A stretch of 64,000 nucleotides of DNA, taken from Collybia mongolica. Lineage: Eukaryota > Basidiomycota > Agaricomycetes > Agaricales > Clitocybaceae. Of this stretch, positions 1-11,147 are shown in pieces. How positions within the stretch are numbered: the first letter of the stretch is position 1; each line of letters starts with the position of its first letter. Under the pieces are notes generated by a model. That model saw only the letters and a program-made list of their open reading frames with translations. It ran no database searches and was not told where the DNA came from. The translations under genes and the position numbers were made by a program. The stretch is taken from assembly GCA_013420905.1 (NCBI GenBank), contig JAAXNY010000004.1:4588001-4652000 (forward strand), in the 5' to 3' direction.

Positions 1-390
1 GTGGAAGTTTCGGAGTCGCCGATAATGCATGAGATTGCCGATTCAGTTGACGACCAGATTTAAACCAGCTTGACTTCGCTTTACCTTATGTGATTTTGTA
101 CGATGCTACATGGTTCATATTGTCGGAATTCATTTTTTTTTGCAGTTACGGCCGACTCGTCCGACGGCACCGATCTGCATCTTTCAAGCGAAACCATGCA
201 CCTAATAATACCTATGTTCACACCTCGGATCATGGTAGTGCCACCCTACTTTTTATTTGACCATGAGGAACTACGGTCCTCAATTCCAAATCTTACGAGG
301 CCGTTACGGCCTGGGATGCTAAATATAAATTCTCTAAGGACACAAAATACTCTTACTCTATAACCACGAGCACCCCACGAACCACGACTC
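1..390 (+). promoter_or_regulatory. Upstream region of the first MFS gene with TTACGGCCGA motif
   Basis: No gene is recognised here. The motif TTACGGCCGA lies at 146-155, after a T-run, 245 bp before the MFS start codon. The same ten bases occur at 20064-20073, 242 bp before the start of the second MFS gene, so the element is probably a shared regulatory site. The motif contains a CGGCCG palindrome, but no binding protein can be named. Confidence 0.45.
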
Positions 391-2747
391 ATGGATCCTC
401 CGAAGACAGACGTTCCACTCAAACAACTAGAAGCAGGCACCGCCATTGGCGACACTGTCATAGAAAGGGGCACAAAGGAAGACCCTAGGGATATGCTTAC
501 AGACCAAACGAACCTCCTACCATTTAGACAAATTATTGCCGTATTCATGGGTCTCGCTTTGTGCGTTGTCGCCTCAACTTTGGATGCGGTCATCGTGGCA
601 ACCGCCCTCCCGACTATACCTGCTGCATTTAATGCTGGTTCCGTCGCATCTTGGGTTCCGTCGGGGTACCTTCTCACATCGACCAGTTTTCAACCTCTCT
701 ACGGGCGATTCAGCGATATCTTCGGACGTAAAGCCGCCCTCTCCCTCTCAATGATTATTTTTATGGTCGGAAACTTGGCGGCCGGATTCTCGAAAACCAT
801 CATTCAATTGATTATTTTCCGGGGATTTGCAGGCGCTGGAGGAGGTTAGTTATTATTTTGGACACGCGGAAGGTGCCTTGTCAATCGAATACTGATTGAC
901 TATCTAAACATGCAGGTGGTATCATCAGCATAGCACAAATCGTCATTTCAGATATTGTGAGTCTTCGTGAAAGGTGATTAATTGAATCTCCTACCGTTGT
1001 TGGGTGCGACTGGCTGATGGCGAACCTAGGGGTAAATATCATGGAATTATCGTGGGCGTCGCTGCGTTGGGATACGCGATTGGGCCTGTCATGGGCGGTG
1101 CCTTGTCAGAAAAGGTTACGTGGCGGGTATGTACTGAGTGTTTATCTCCGTTACTTCGCTGTGCTGAATGTCCACTGCATACAGTGGTGCTTTTGGGTCA
1201 ACATACCGATCACATTTTGTGCAGTATGCGTTGTGGTATTCGTCCTTCCCCTCAAGCCCGTACAAGGAAATATGAGAAGGTACAATACCTTCGTGGGCGT
1301 GGTCGGCTATGTTTCGCATGGTTAACGCGTTGTTCTAGCAAGCTACTCGTTGTTGATTACGTTGGGGCAGGGCTGACGCTCGTTGGGAGTGCGCTTGTCA
1401 TATTACCTCTTATTTGGGTGAGGAATGATCCAATCGAACGGATCTAACATTAACTAAATTTTTTATGATTCAGGGTGGTGTGACGTTCCCTTGGAACTCT
1501 GCAGTCGTATTAGCACCACTTTTCTCGGGTCTTGTGGTTTCGGTGATATTCTGCATTTGGGAGTGGAAGGGGGCCCGACTTCCCATTGTCCCAAGTAATT
1601 TGAATTTGATATAGGTTTTATCGATATCTGACTGACTTCACGATATAGTGTATATCTTCAAGCACGCCACCGTCACAGGCGTTTATATCACGATGTTCAT
1701 CAAGTAGGTCTTCGTCATACTATCATGGTGACATATCTAATGTCCATAAAGCGGATTTGTATTCTTCTCATCTCTATATTACCTCCCACAATTCTTCCAA
1801 GTTGTCCTTGGTTATACTCCAATTGGTGCAGGAATATTTCTTATTCCACTTCTTTCGGGCCAAATGGTGACCAGCTGGGTCGTCGTACGTCGCCCTCAAA
1901 CCTGATTTTATAGTCTCTCATTGAAACACTTCTATTCCTCAGGGAGTCATTGTGAGTCGCACAGGTCGATACCGCGTATGTCGTAAAGTTTATCTATGAC
2001 ACATGGGTATTGAGCTACTCCCTAGACCATTGTCCACGTGGGCTTTGCCATTTGGGCAATCTCATGTGGCTGTCTATCAACCGTGACCCCTAGATCTCCT
2101 AAAGTCGTCCTTGTGGTATATATGCTTATGGGGGGGATCGGCGCAGGCCAGGTAGGTCATTGATTATTTTTGAGAGATTTTTTCTTACGACCACAAGACG
2201 CTCCAAACAACAACAGTCGCGGCGCAAGCGAGTGTCCCTAGAAAGGACATGTCTGTAGTGACAGCGTTCAGGAATGTATGTCACGACAACTAATTTCCTT
2301 TATGACTTTATTTAAAACCTACGTTGAAAATTTGTTTCCGCAGTTCATCCGTCTTCTAGGAGGAACGTTGTCTCTTGCAATCGGTTCTGCGATAATGTAA
2401 AATTTAGCTTTCAATAATTGCCTCCAAGCTAACGTCGATTTGACCTTGTCAGAAACAATACTCTTACCACCTCCATGAAATCCATTAGCCTACCCGCACC
2501 CTTAATATCTGGGATTATAGGTAACCCAGCGCACCTTAGGTCTCCCATAGAGTTCGGCCTATTATTTTCGGAGGCGTCGTACATATTAGACCACGGATAT
2601 ACTCGAGGGTTCAAATATGTGTTTATTCTCAATGCTTGTCTGACCGCCATCGCCGTCGTAACGAGCATATTAATGATCAAGCACAAGGAACTCACAAGGA
2701 GTGACGACGAGATGCTTCGGGAAAAGGCCCTCGGGCGGTCTGGGTAA
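391..2747 (+). CDS. MFS drug/H+ antiporter (DHA2-like), copy 1
   Basis: Predicted 14-TM major facilitator exporting small molecules in exchange for protons at the plasma or vacuolar membrane. About 13 exons can be joined by GT-AG introns of roughly 45-60 nt without breaking the frame, giving about 560 residues, normal for DHA2 proteins. Visible landmarks: a hydrophilic N-terminus of about 45 residues, the first helix with LDAVIVATALPTI, the loop YGRFSDIFGRKAAL (motif A-like, around residue 115), WCFWVNIPI before helix 6, and a long charged C-terminus after the last helix. The ATG at 391 matches the ATG of the paralogue at 20306. Every intron position is shared with that paralogue, so this is a real, probably functional gene. 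The substrate cannot be read from the sequence; toxin, drug or siderophore export are all possible. Confidence 0.9.
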
Positions 2748-3228
2748 TGAAGGTTAGCTTTACCCCATCACCTATGTTTAATTGAACAAATAAAACTCAC
2801 AAAAAATCCTCAATCTTAGGTGTTTCGGGGAAGCATTCGCCGCTAGCGGGAAATATTCTATTTCAACGTCTTAGTTAAGGGTTTTACTATGTATGTTTAT
2901 CATTAGGCTGTGTATACCTTCTCCTCTAATATTTTGCTTTAGTAGAAAATCATGGCCTCTATCAGCTGATATATAGTGTCATATATTATTTACACTGATA
3001 TCGACTGTCTCAAGAAACCGCGGCCAAACTTCTGAGGAGCGTGGTGGTAGTATTAGAGTCGGCGACGTTGTCAATAGGCTGATCGGGATCAGTCAAAATT
3101 GATGACTGTATTACATAGATCCTGGTATATAAGTTCTTAGGCTTCTTTCCGTGGTTCTCGGTATATAAATTCTATATTATTGAAACATGTAGGAAAACAA
3201 TTCTAAAAAGCTCGAGGATATCTTGGCT
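2748..3228. other. Intergenic, AT-rich, no gene seen
   Basis: This stretch follows the MFS stop codon. It is AT-rich with moderate CpG content and short broken ORFs only. I see no recognisable gene, RNA or repeat. Confidence 0.4.
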
Positions 3229-3372
3229 AGGGCTGCACACCGTACCGTTTACGGTTCTGACGGCGACGGGTTTGCCATAACCGTAACCGTACATCCTTCA
3301 ACAACAAGCCCGACGGCACGGTACGGCGCCAATACGGCCGTTGACGGGCTAATACGGGTGTACGGCTGATAT
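3229..3372 (+). mobile_element. Possible hAT-type transposon terminus with CCGT/ACGG repeats
   Basis: The segment begins TAGGGCTGCACACCGTACCG, resembling the TAGGG-type ends of hAT elements, which often have a TAGGGCTGCACA-like start followed by short subterminal repeats. After it come many copies of ACGG, CCGT and GACGGG over about 140 bp, a CpG-rich island at the edge of an otherwise CpG-poor region. No matching right end or hAT transposase was found, so this could be a solo end or a chance resemblance. Confidence 0.35.
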
Positions 3373-3386
3373 ATTTTACAATAGTC

Positions 3387-3827
3387 TTATGAGCATCGGG
3401 CATGCGCTTTCTCGTTGTTTTGCATTTGAGTTTCTTGCCTTGATGGACAGTCTTTGACAGTGTAATGTCTGTAACCTACAACAATACAACCATGATTGAT
3501 GGTCTCACCAGGTATATGAGTCAGAACACATACCTCTGCATTGATTTTTTTTGATTTCGTTGGATGTGTCCATTCTCCTCGAAATTTTATGGACTGTAGA
3601 CTAATTTTGGTGTTGTGTTTATAATCCCTCCACCCCAATATGTTGTGCCGTGATAACCCCTTCGAGTATCCATTGGGAAGGAGGCGCAATCCCAGCATGC
3701 AAACCTTGAGACGTCCCATGTCATAAAGGGAATGACCAATGTCACTGAGGCCCTCCAATAGAGGAGCTTGAATAAATGATGTTTGGACTGAGCAGACTGA
3801 AATTGAAAGAGGTTGATGCATCAGCAA
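3387..3827 (-). CDS. Hypothetical ORF of 146 aa, unrecognised
   Basis: An uninterrupted reading frame with no recognised domain, signal peptide or transmembrane segment. It sits at the left edge of the CpG-depleted transposon island, next to the possible hAT end, so it may be a fragment of a mobile element rather than a host gene. No paralogue was noticed in the window. Confidence 0.2.
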   Translation of the reverse strand: MLMHQPLSISVCSVQTSFIQAPLLEGLSDIGHSLYDMGRLKVCMLGLRLLPNGYSKGLSRHNILGWRDYKHNTKISLQSIKFRGEWTHPTKSKKINAEVCVLTHIPGETINHGCIVVGYRHYTVKDCPSRQETQMQNNEKAHARCS

Positions 3828-5044
3828 ACTGGGGGTGTCCTACAATTTCCTACTGCTAACTACATAGCCTGTAGAACTGAAGGTTTTGAAATAAAGGTCC
3901 TGGTCTGTGAAGATACTTGTAGCTCACGTACTCATGGTTGTAGGACTTTGTAGTTTGGGTGTTTTGATGTAGATCTACATAGAATTCATAATTTTGAAAA
4001 ATGTTATGCAGGTCAGACTTACTGGGTTTTCTTCACAGCATTATGAACTAGGATAGTTTGTATGCATCACTACATTACAGAGGGGTTTTACATAGCCCTA
4101 CACAGAGGGGTATATTATTTTGAAACCCATACATGCTTCCCCTCATATTTGTACTAATAATTATATGACTTGAGGTAGAAGGCCATTACTGGCAGATACG
4201 AGTCCTTATGTTTTTTTTTTGATTAACTTTTCTTTATATTTCTAGAACCAGGTTGTTGCAATAGAACTAGCTATCCAGAATCTCTTCAACTTTATATTAC
4301 TTTTTTTTGTTGATAAGTTTGGTTCTGGAACACTTGTCAGGCATTGTCCTAGAATTAGATTGTAGGGTACAAGGAGTAGCTTGACATCATGGAAGGCCTG
4401 ATGGATACACAACATGAAGATGTAATATGACCACACATTTGAGCTTGCCAAATACTTGTTGCACTTCTGTAAGGGGTCATGTTGCCAAGAGGCTCAGACA
4501 GGGAGCAGTATACACAGTATGAATAACCATGCAGGGAAGGGATGAGCATAGAGCACCAGAGGCTTGACTATGAGTAGAGAATGCAGCCCAAGTCTATTGC
4601 AAAGGTGCCCTTCCATGGAGAGGAAGGGGCACCTTATATACAGTACATTGTACCTATGTCTCAAATAACAACAGAATCTGATATCAGTAACTCTACTGAT
4701 GCAACAATACATCTGTGATATGTTAGTCCAGAGTAAACTACTATCTGTCAAGGGGTTAAAGCAGTGTGTGTCAGAATAATAGATATAACAGTGAGGCTAT
4801 GCGAGCTGTGCAATAGTGATTCTGATGGCTAGATGTGGACAAACAAGTGATGCCCTTACAACTTCACCCATATCCATGGTGTATGATATGAGCAACTGCA
4901 TATGAATTGCCAATAGAAGTTGGTGTTTATAGATCCTATACAAATACCCAACAACAAAAGGTAACCATATATATCTCAGCACTTCCCTTAAAACCAGTCA
5001 GCTGGTAAAATAGGGACTGAGACTCTCAGAGATGGACTGTGTGA

Positions 5045-5521
5045 AAAAATTAACAAACTTGGAAATGTAGATCCATATTTGTATATCCCAAATATACAAC
5101 CAACTCAGTAACTTCTCTGGGGACTTTACGCTGAGCTATAGGGGCCACACAGACCACATAGCCAAATGCAGGTGTCTACAGTCTGAGCTCAGACCCTATT
5201 TGGCAGGGAGCCCTACTTAATTGGCAGTCCGCATCTGAGCCAAGTCAAAGTTAAGTCCATAAATCCACACTATTACTTGGATGAAAATTAACTTAATTGA
5301 AAATGTAGATCCATATTTGTATATTCCAAATATACAACCAACTCAGTAGCTTCTCTGGGGACTTTACACTGAGCCACATGAGCCACACAGACCACACAGA
5401 CAAATGCAGGTGTCTGCAGACTGACTCAGACCCTGTTTGGCAGGGAGCTCTGCTTAATTGACAGTCTGCATCTGAGCCAAGTCAAAGTTAAGTCCATAAA
5501 TCCACACTATTACTTGGATGC
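5045..5521. repeat. Tandem duplication, two copies of about 238 bp
   Basis: Two adjacent copies (about 5045-5283 and 5284-5521) share most of their bases. Both contain ATGTAGATCCATATTTGTAT and the shared end CCACACTATTACTTGGATG, offset by 238 bp. They differ by scattered substitutions, several of them C/T or G/A. No coding frame is conserved, so it is a non-coding repeat inside the transposon island. Confidence 0.85.
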
Positions 5522-6570
5522 TCAGACCCAGCTTGGAACAACTCCTCATGAAGTCCATGCAGACTGTCCAGATTGCTTACTTAATTATAGTTACCATTGC
5601 TTATTTGATGCACAAAAATGCAATATTTTGAAGAGTCAAATACAAGGCCTCAAGGTACATGTCATGTGCATAAAGCATGCAGATTAACCATTTGGTAATA
5701 TGAGCTTGTCAGTCCAAGGTGCTTGTTTTTATAATGACCCCTGCTGCCTACTCTTGGCCATTACTGGCAATGGCTGAATATTGTTGATAGGTACTACATC
5801 ACCTGTCAGCCTTGTTGTCAACCTCTACCACTACATTCCCAGCTGCCCCACCCATCACCTCCCTGCCATATGATTGTGCACAATACTGCCAAGTACAATA
5901 CCAGGTCCCACTGCTATGGATACCACCACCCTCTCTCATACCCACCCCTCTCAGTGAAAATAACAACTGCAAAATCACAACAATAAGAGCTGCAGCAAGA
6001 ACTACAGAGGCACCTGTCATATTACCAGTGACTGCCTGACCACATCTGCTAGTGCGCAGCTAGCATGGTGGACATAGATGGTGCAGTGGTGTATTCCATA
6101 TGGTAGAACCATCACCTGGTGGTTGGGTGTGCACCCCTGGATGTCCTGTCTAGACCAAGTAGTGCCAATCACCCCTGTGCCCAAACCAGATGTGTGTAAG
6201 GTGAGTGCATATGTGCCTCACATCTAGTTGCTCAGATATACCTTGTTCTATTGTATATGCACCTATATGCTGCTGTACACCTTGAGACTACCTTGGTGTA
6301 ATTCTATCTACCTTGTAATATGTTCTTATTCCTTTTACAAATATTAGTTTGCTTCTTACTAATACTTTACCCCTGTACTATTTGCACAGCTCTAGTAGGC
6401 TGATATAGACTTCTGGTACACCCACAGTATTTATCCAATTTCCTATTTATAGATTGGACTACCCAATTGTGAAACTTAAACTAATTGTTTAAATTTTATG
6501 ACAATTAATAAACAAAGAATATACCAAATAGTTAAATCACTAAGGAAGTAATATTGATCCAAATGCCTAC
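5522..6570. other. Transposon-island sequence without recognisable gene
   Basis: AT-rich and CpG-poor. Short ORFs on both strands around 5799-6039 are antisense to each other and have no family resemblance. Nothing else can be supported. Confidence 0.4.
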
Positions 6571-7850
6571 TTGGGTGGAGTGGGCCAACACACTGTGTGG
6601 CTCCATTCCACATTCAGGAAGTTGTAAATGAGTAGAAACAATGTAGATGATAGTTTATAGAGGTCATGTGACCATGGGAAAATGTTACCAAGCAATACCT
6701 GTGCACAAAACCCAATGCCATAGCTTGCCTGGTTATGGAGAAAACACAAAAACCATCACAACTAACTTTTCCCAGGATCATGGACACTAATAAGCATTCA
6801 GATTGTTGTCATGTATTTGGTATACTTATATGGTGGAATAGATCATGTGACATGTGCCAATAAATAGAGAAATCAATCTAATTTGTATTTCAGGTACAAG
6901 TTGTAAATATACAGTAGTAGTAGTTGTTGATTATTCCAATGTTTAGCATAATTTCCCACAAGGGTCATGTTTGGTAAGGGTCATTGTTGTTATAAGATGT
7001 TTGTTCACCCCTGACATAACACACAGACCTTCAAAACTAGCTGAATCTGGACATTTCTGATATTTTGCTCAAAATGGACCGTGTGAAAAATATGCTCAAC
7101 AAGGAAATTGTAGAGCCATGTTTGTACATTCCAAATATATAAAAACAAAGTTAATAGCTTTACAGGTTATGGAGAAAAACACAAAATAAATTTTCAAACA
7201 CGATGCTTTGAAATATTAGATATGCATAATTTTAATGGCATCATCAACAGCATTATGTAAGCATCCCAAGTACATGCAAATTATGTCACAACACTTTGTA
7301 TTTGTGGAGAAATGCTGTAAAAAGCTATAAGAGAAGAAAAATCCCATTATGGAAATATTTTCCCACAGTGTTGAAATATGAATCAATGAATGAATGAATG
7401 AATCAACTTTTTGCCCGAAAACTGGGTTGATAAAGAACTTGTAATCAATCAATCAATCAATCAATTTTTTGCCTGAAACCTGGGTTGATAAAGAACTTGT
7501 AATAATAGAAACAAGTTCCCATAGTATTGAAATGTATACCAACCATTCAACATTTAACATTTTATTTCTTGCCTTGCATCCTGGGTTAATCAAAAACTTA
7601 TCAGATATGCTAAAAATAGAAATATCATCATCAAAGACAAAGTTCAAACAAATGTACATATGCCTGTTAAGTGTTTTTTGTTGTATTATCACATACTATA
7701 TTTAATCATACTCATATAGCTAGCCATTGTCAAGATATTGAGCATTATAGATTCTAGGAGCATCCACATTGACTTGTTTGGCTATGCTTATGGCCAAGTA
7801 ATATATAAATGTGATATTAAAATAGATATAATAAGAGATTATAATTGTAA
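6571..7850 (+). repeat. Left arm of a 1.3 kb long inverted repeat
   Basis: This arm is the reverse complement of 11995-13308. The outer end starts TTGGGTGGAGTGGGCC, mirrored by GGCCCACTCCACCCAA ending at 13308. The inner end is near 7850, AGAGATTATAATTG, mirrored at about 11995. The inner part (7216-7692) is virtually identical to its partner: the translations of the mirrored frames agree residue for residue. The outer 400 bp differ by substitutions and indels, including about 40 extra bases in the right arm. Internal AATG and AATC microsatellites lie at 7382-7402 and 7444-7466. Confidence 0.95.
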
Positions 7851-7885
7851 ACATAAGGACTCATAAACCCCAGTATCAACTTGAG

Positions 7886-8190
7886 TTGGATAAATTTGCA
7901 CATCGCAGGTCCCAAAGATCCGAGTTTGAGCTGCAAGAGTTTTTTGGGCAACTCCATTGTTTTCTCGTTGTTGATATCCCAGCATCCCCAAGAGAGGGGA
8001 TTGAGGCAGAATCATTCATTTATGCAGTTATCAGGCAGGTCAAGATATCAGAAGCAGCAACTGATTATTGTTCCTTGAACTATTACAAAGACCTAGGATC
8101 TATAGAATGTGTTGATCTCAACCAGGTGGAATGTGTGATTGGTCGCATTATGGATCATGGAAAGTGATCAATTATTGATCGATGTCATTC
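7886..8190 (+). pseudogene. C-terminal relic of a KDZ/Plavaka-type transposase
   Basis: An open frame reads FELQEFFGQLHCFLVVDIP, then ESFIYAVIRQVKI, then YYKDLG and VDLNQVECVIGRI, ending in a WSIIDR-like tail. This order (FGQL, a lysine/cysteine block, then CVIGRI-D-G-W-IIDR) is what I recall at the carboxy end of KDZ and Plavaka transposases of basidiomycetes. Only about 95 residues remain. The first in-frame start-like codon is TTG and no catalytic region is present, so this is a fragment. It starts directly inside the left arm of the long inverted repeat. Confidence 0.5.
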
Positions 8191-8521
8191 CTTATCTTCA
8201 GTACATACATAGTTGATACATCCATTTTTTTATCAACTACATATACTACTCTTTTTGCCCATGCATCTTACAGCCTTGCTCAAGCAATATTTTAATAATA
8301 GTAATAGCATAATCCTTTGGTTCCTTAATGCCATGCTGAATTACTCTCAAGAGCTTGCCTTTGGGCCCCCTTCACCTGAACTTACTAAGTACTCCAAGCT
8401 TACAAAATATAACCTCAGATCATTCCCCCTATTAATTTAATTAATCAAAGTACTGTCTTTAAATTCCATTCTTTTGTATAAAATTTGTACCTCCCTATCA
8501 GATGAAAATATACAACCCAAC

Positions 8522-8870
8522 TCACTCTCTTATAGGTTGAAATTACATCCAGTTAATTGGAGAAAATTCTAATATCTTTTTTCATCTAAAGGATGGCTGA
8601 AATATGTGGGATGAAAATAAACTACTAAAATCACTCTTCTATAGGATGAAATTTCATCCAGTTAACTGGGGGAAAATTTAATACACTTTTTCATCTAATG
8701 GATGGCTAACATATTTTGGATGAAAATCAGCCACTAAATTCACTCTTCTATAAGATGAAATTTCATCCAATTAATTGTAGTTAATTGAAGGGATTTTTAA
8801 TACATATTTTTATCTAATAAATGGCTGAAATATGGGGGATGAAAATCAGGCCACCAACTTCACTCCTTTT
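8522..8870. repeat. Minisatellite, three units of 109-120 bp
   Basis: Units begin with TCACTC at 8522, 8631 and 8740, and the array ends near 8860. Each contains GATGAAATTTCATCCA, which is itself a short palindrome, and a GGATGGCTGA-like block. The units differ by many substitutions, so the array is old. It is followed by a T-run at 8868-8880. Confidence 0.8.
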
Positions 8871-8880
8871 TTTTTTTTTT

Positions 8881-9780
8881 TGGTCATATAGTAATATTAA
8901 GCACATGTGGGTTTGACCCAGCTACATGCGGGCATAAACACCTATTACCACTAAGTAATCTGTAATGGGCCATCAGGGTGGAGCTGTACACTAAGTTGCT
9001 CTCCAGGTCATATTACAGGTCTAGACTGAGGATACCTGCAGTCCAACGGTATTGTACTGTACCATGTCTGAACCTCCCAATGCCTTAAAGGTTTGCCTTT
9101 GCTTGTTGGGGCATGGTCCCCTCCCTTCACGTTGGTACCCCATTCCACTCCCCTCCTGGTATTTTCAGGTCACCCTGGAAACCCATTACTCCCCCCCAGT
9201 GTCAAAGATAAATGTCCAATCTAAATGAACGACCCATACCTCAAACCTGCTCCCCCTCCTGAATCCCCCTATTACTTGCCCCCCTGTTCCACACCGCTCT
9301 TCCAAAGCAATGACTCCCCTCCAAAATGAGGCTGCCAAATCCCACCATTGGACAATAAACTGGCATTCTCCCCAAGAGGTGTGCTCTGTGCAGGGACAGT
9401 AGCTGATTGGGGGCCAGACCCCTTCCTCCTTTTGTATTTGGGTGTAGTGGTTAAGTGAGTATGAATAAATTGTCAAAAATGTTGGCAGTGATGCTCCCTG
9501 AGGATCTGCACAAAGCAGAGTACAAGAGTTGTGGTGTCCTCATGTGGCCTGGTAGTTGATGAGGTGGATGTGAACAGATTAGTGAAGCCCCCAGTACCCT
9601 TTGCCCCACATTGTCTTGTGTGTCATTATGTTGCCGTTGATTGGCATTCAGTGTGTTGGTGTTGGTGTTGGTGGTGTGGGTGTGTTGGCGTTGGCGGTTT
9701 GGTTGATGTGGTTGAAGAGAACCAACAAAGATGTGGCAACAGTAATGTGACCATTGCATGTGCTTCGTAGTCATGTGATT
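8881..9780. other. Transposon-island sequence, no gene recognised
   Basis: CpG-poor sequence with a GTTGGTGTTGGTGTTGG-like low-complexity tract at 9656-9700. Frames downstream of the pogo-like relic on the minus strand continue here without a recognisable transposase C-terminus. Nothing else can be supported. Confidence 0.35.
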
Positions 9781-9859
9781 TGAGCATGTACACTTCAGGC
9801 CAATTTAGCCTGGGCTTGAAATGCCTGTCTTGCCCAATGGTTAGTCCATGTGTCTGCAC

Positions 9860-10681
9860 GGGTTATGTGGCTTAGTGTAAAGACCTCTTCTGAAGCCACT
9901 CCTGGTACAGGATGGATGTCATCCAAGCTTTTGCATTGTTGCAATAGTAAAATCCAAGTTGCGCACCAGTCTTCTTTTGAAATGCACAAGGCTTGTGTGC
10001 TTTTCTGATAACAAAAGCCAGAAGTTTTTCAGATCCATCCACATTTGAAGTGAAGCATAGGTCAGCCAAACCTTTCTGCCCTTAACCCCCAAATGTTTCT
10101 TGTTTGCTAGCCCCTGATCTGGTGGCATTCTGCTTCTGAACTAAGCATCATGATCAAAACAAAAGAGAGGGTACATACACATAGAATAACCCTGTCTTGT
10201 CCATATTAAAAATGTCCCATAGCTTGTAACCATACTTCTTGATAAGCTCTTGAATATGCTGTCTCTCCCTCTTGACTGTTGCTGCATCTGCTGATCCAGC
10301 TTCCCCATGACGTTTGAATTGCTTCAAGCCATTCCTGGCCCTGAAACGAGCCAACCAACCATCACTCAGATTCAGGTGCTCATCATGCAGGATGCCCACC
10401 AAGTCTGCAAATTTTGCCCACTTCTGTCATAGGACTTCCCCAGTGAGCAGCAGATTATTTGCCATCACCTTCAAAACCCACAGGTCCATCATGTCTGTAA
10501 CCTCTGGGTGCTGAGTTTGACAAGCATGTTTTGCTGTTCGTGATCCCGAGCCCTCACTACATGTCCAATTGTCCCTCCACTTTCCTTCATCTTTCACCCA
10601 TGCAGAGACCAGAGGCTGCTTTATTTTTAGGTTTGGATATATTGGGTTGAAATGTTGTGTGGTTTGACTGCTTTTCCCCAT
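9860..10681 (-). pseudogene. pogo/Tigger-like (CENPB-HTH plus DDE) transposase relic
   Basis: Read on the minus strand, the frames give a DNA-binding part with LSDGWLARFRARNGLKQFKRHG, typical of the second CENPB helix-turn-helix, then YGYKLWDIFNMDKTGLFY, the start of the DDE domain with its first aspartate (NMDKTGLFY). These are followed by PPDQGLANKKHLGVKGRKVWLTYA and FTSNVDGSEKLLAFVIRKA, both characteristic of pogo/Fot/Tigger transposases. The pieces lie in different frames with a stop and at least one frameshift between them. The region expected to hold the second and third acidic residues is not recognisable after about 9860. The element is therefore dead and truncated. Confidence 0.85.
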
Positions 10682-10719
10682 TGGTGTGAAACCAGTCTAA
10701 AATTACAAGTCCTTATGTT

Positions 10720-11046
10720 TACATAAGTAACTCGTTCATCATCCTAGGTTTGCGGGGAAAATTCAGCGTACCCAACAAGATCCAGTGTTGTTTTTCCCAC
10801 AGTTAGTAAGTTTGAAGTGTTCCAAGATTTCATTAGAACATGATCAGTAAACATTTTGAAGTACATCAGTAAGACTTTGTAGTCGTGGAAATATTTTTCT
10901 AACTGTGGGAATCAAAATTAGCCGACGTGCGGATTTCGAGCAAAAAAGGCAACTGCTAACATGGGCTGCATTTAATATTATAATTTCGAGTTAATTGGTG
11001 TTTTTCTTGGGATATCTCAAGAATTAATTAAAAACTGTCCACTGCA
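10720..11046. other. CpG-retaining interval inside the depleted island
   Basis: Unlike its surroundings this interval keeps many CpGs (for example GCCGACGTGCGG at about 10921). It contains an imperfect stem: CCCACAGTTAG at 10796 faces CTAACTGTGGG at about 10897. No ORF or known transposon end was recognised. The composition suggests it arrived later than the sequence around it. Confidence 0.45.
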
Positions 11047-11116
11047 TAATCATGCTTACGTTTGTCAACTACGCTGTTAGCTCTAACAGCGTAGTTGACA
11101 AACGTAAGCACGATTA
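11047..11116. repeat. Near-perfect palindrome, 28 bp arms with a 2 bp centre
   Basis: Bases 11053-11080 are an exact reverse complement of 11083-11110, separated only by CT at 11081-11082. Pairing continues outward for about six more bases with one mismatch. The arms contain four CpG pairs each although the region is otherwise CpG-poor. It may be two transposon ends lying head to head, or a cruciform-forming site. Confidence 0.95.
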
Positions 11117-11147
11117 CAAGAGGCTTGTTCCACTTTGGGTCAAACTT

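Noticed and set aside
391..2747. First MFS gene as a pseudogene because its ORF is broken into pieces
   Set aside because: All breaks coincide with GT-AG introns at the same positions as in the second copy, and the joined frame is intact.
7382..7466. AATG/AATC repeats as a CRISPR-like array
   Set aside because: They are simple tetranucleotide microsatellites with no spacers, and the genome is fungal.
7216..7692. ORFs of 78 and 79 aa repeated identically at 12152-12628
   Set aside because: They are identical because they lie in the two arms of the inverted repeat; microsatellites run through them and no domain is visible, so they are not counted as genes.
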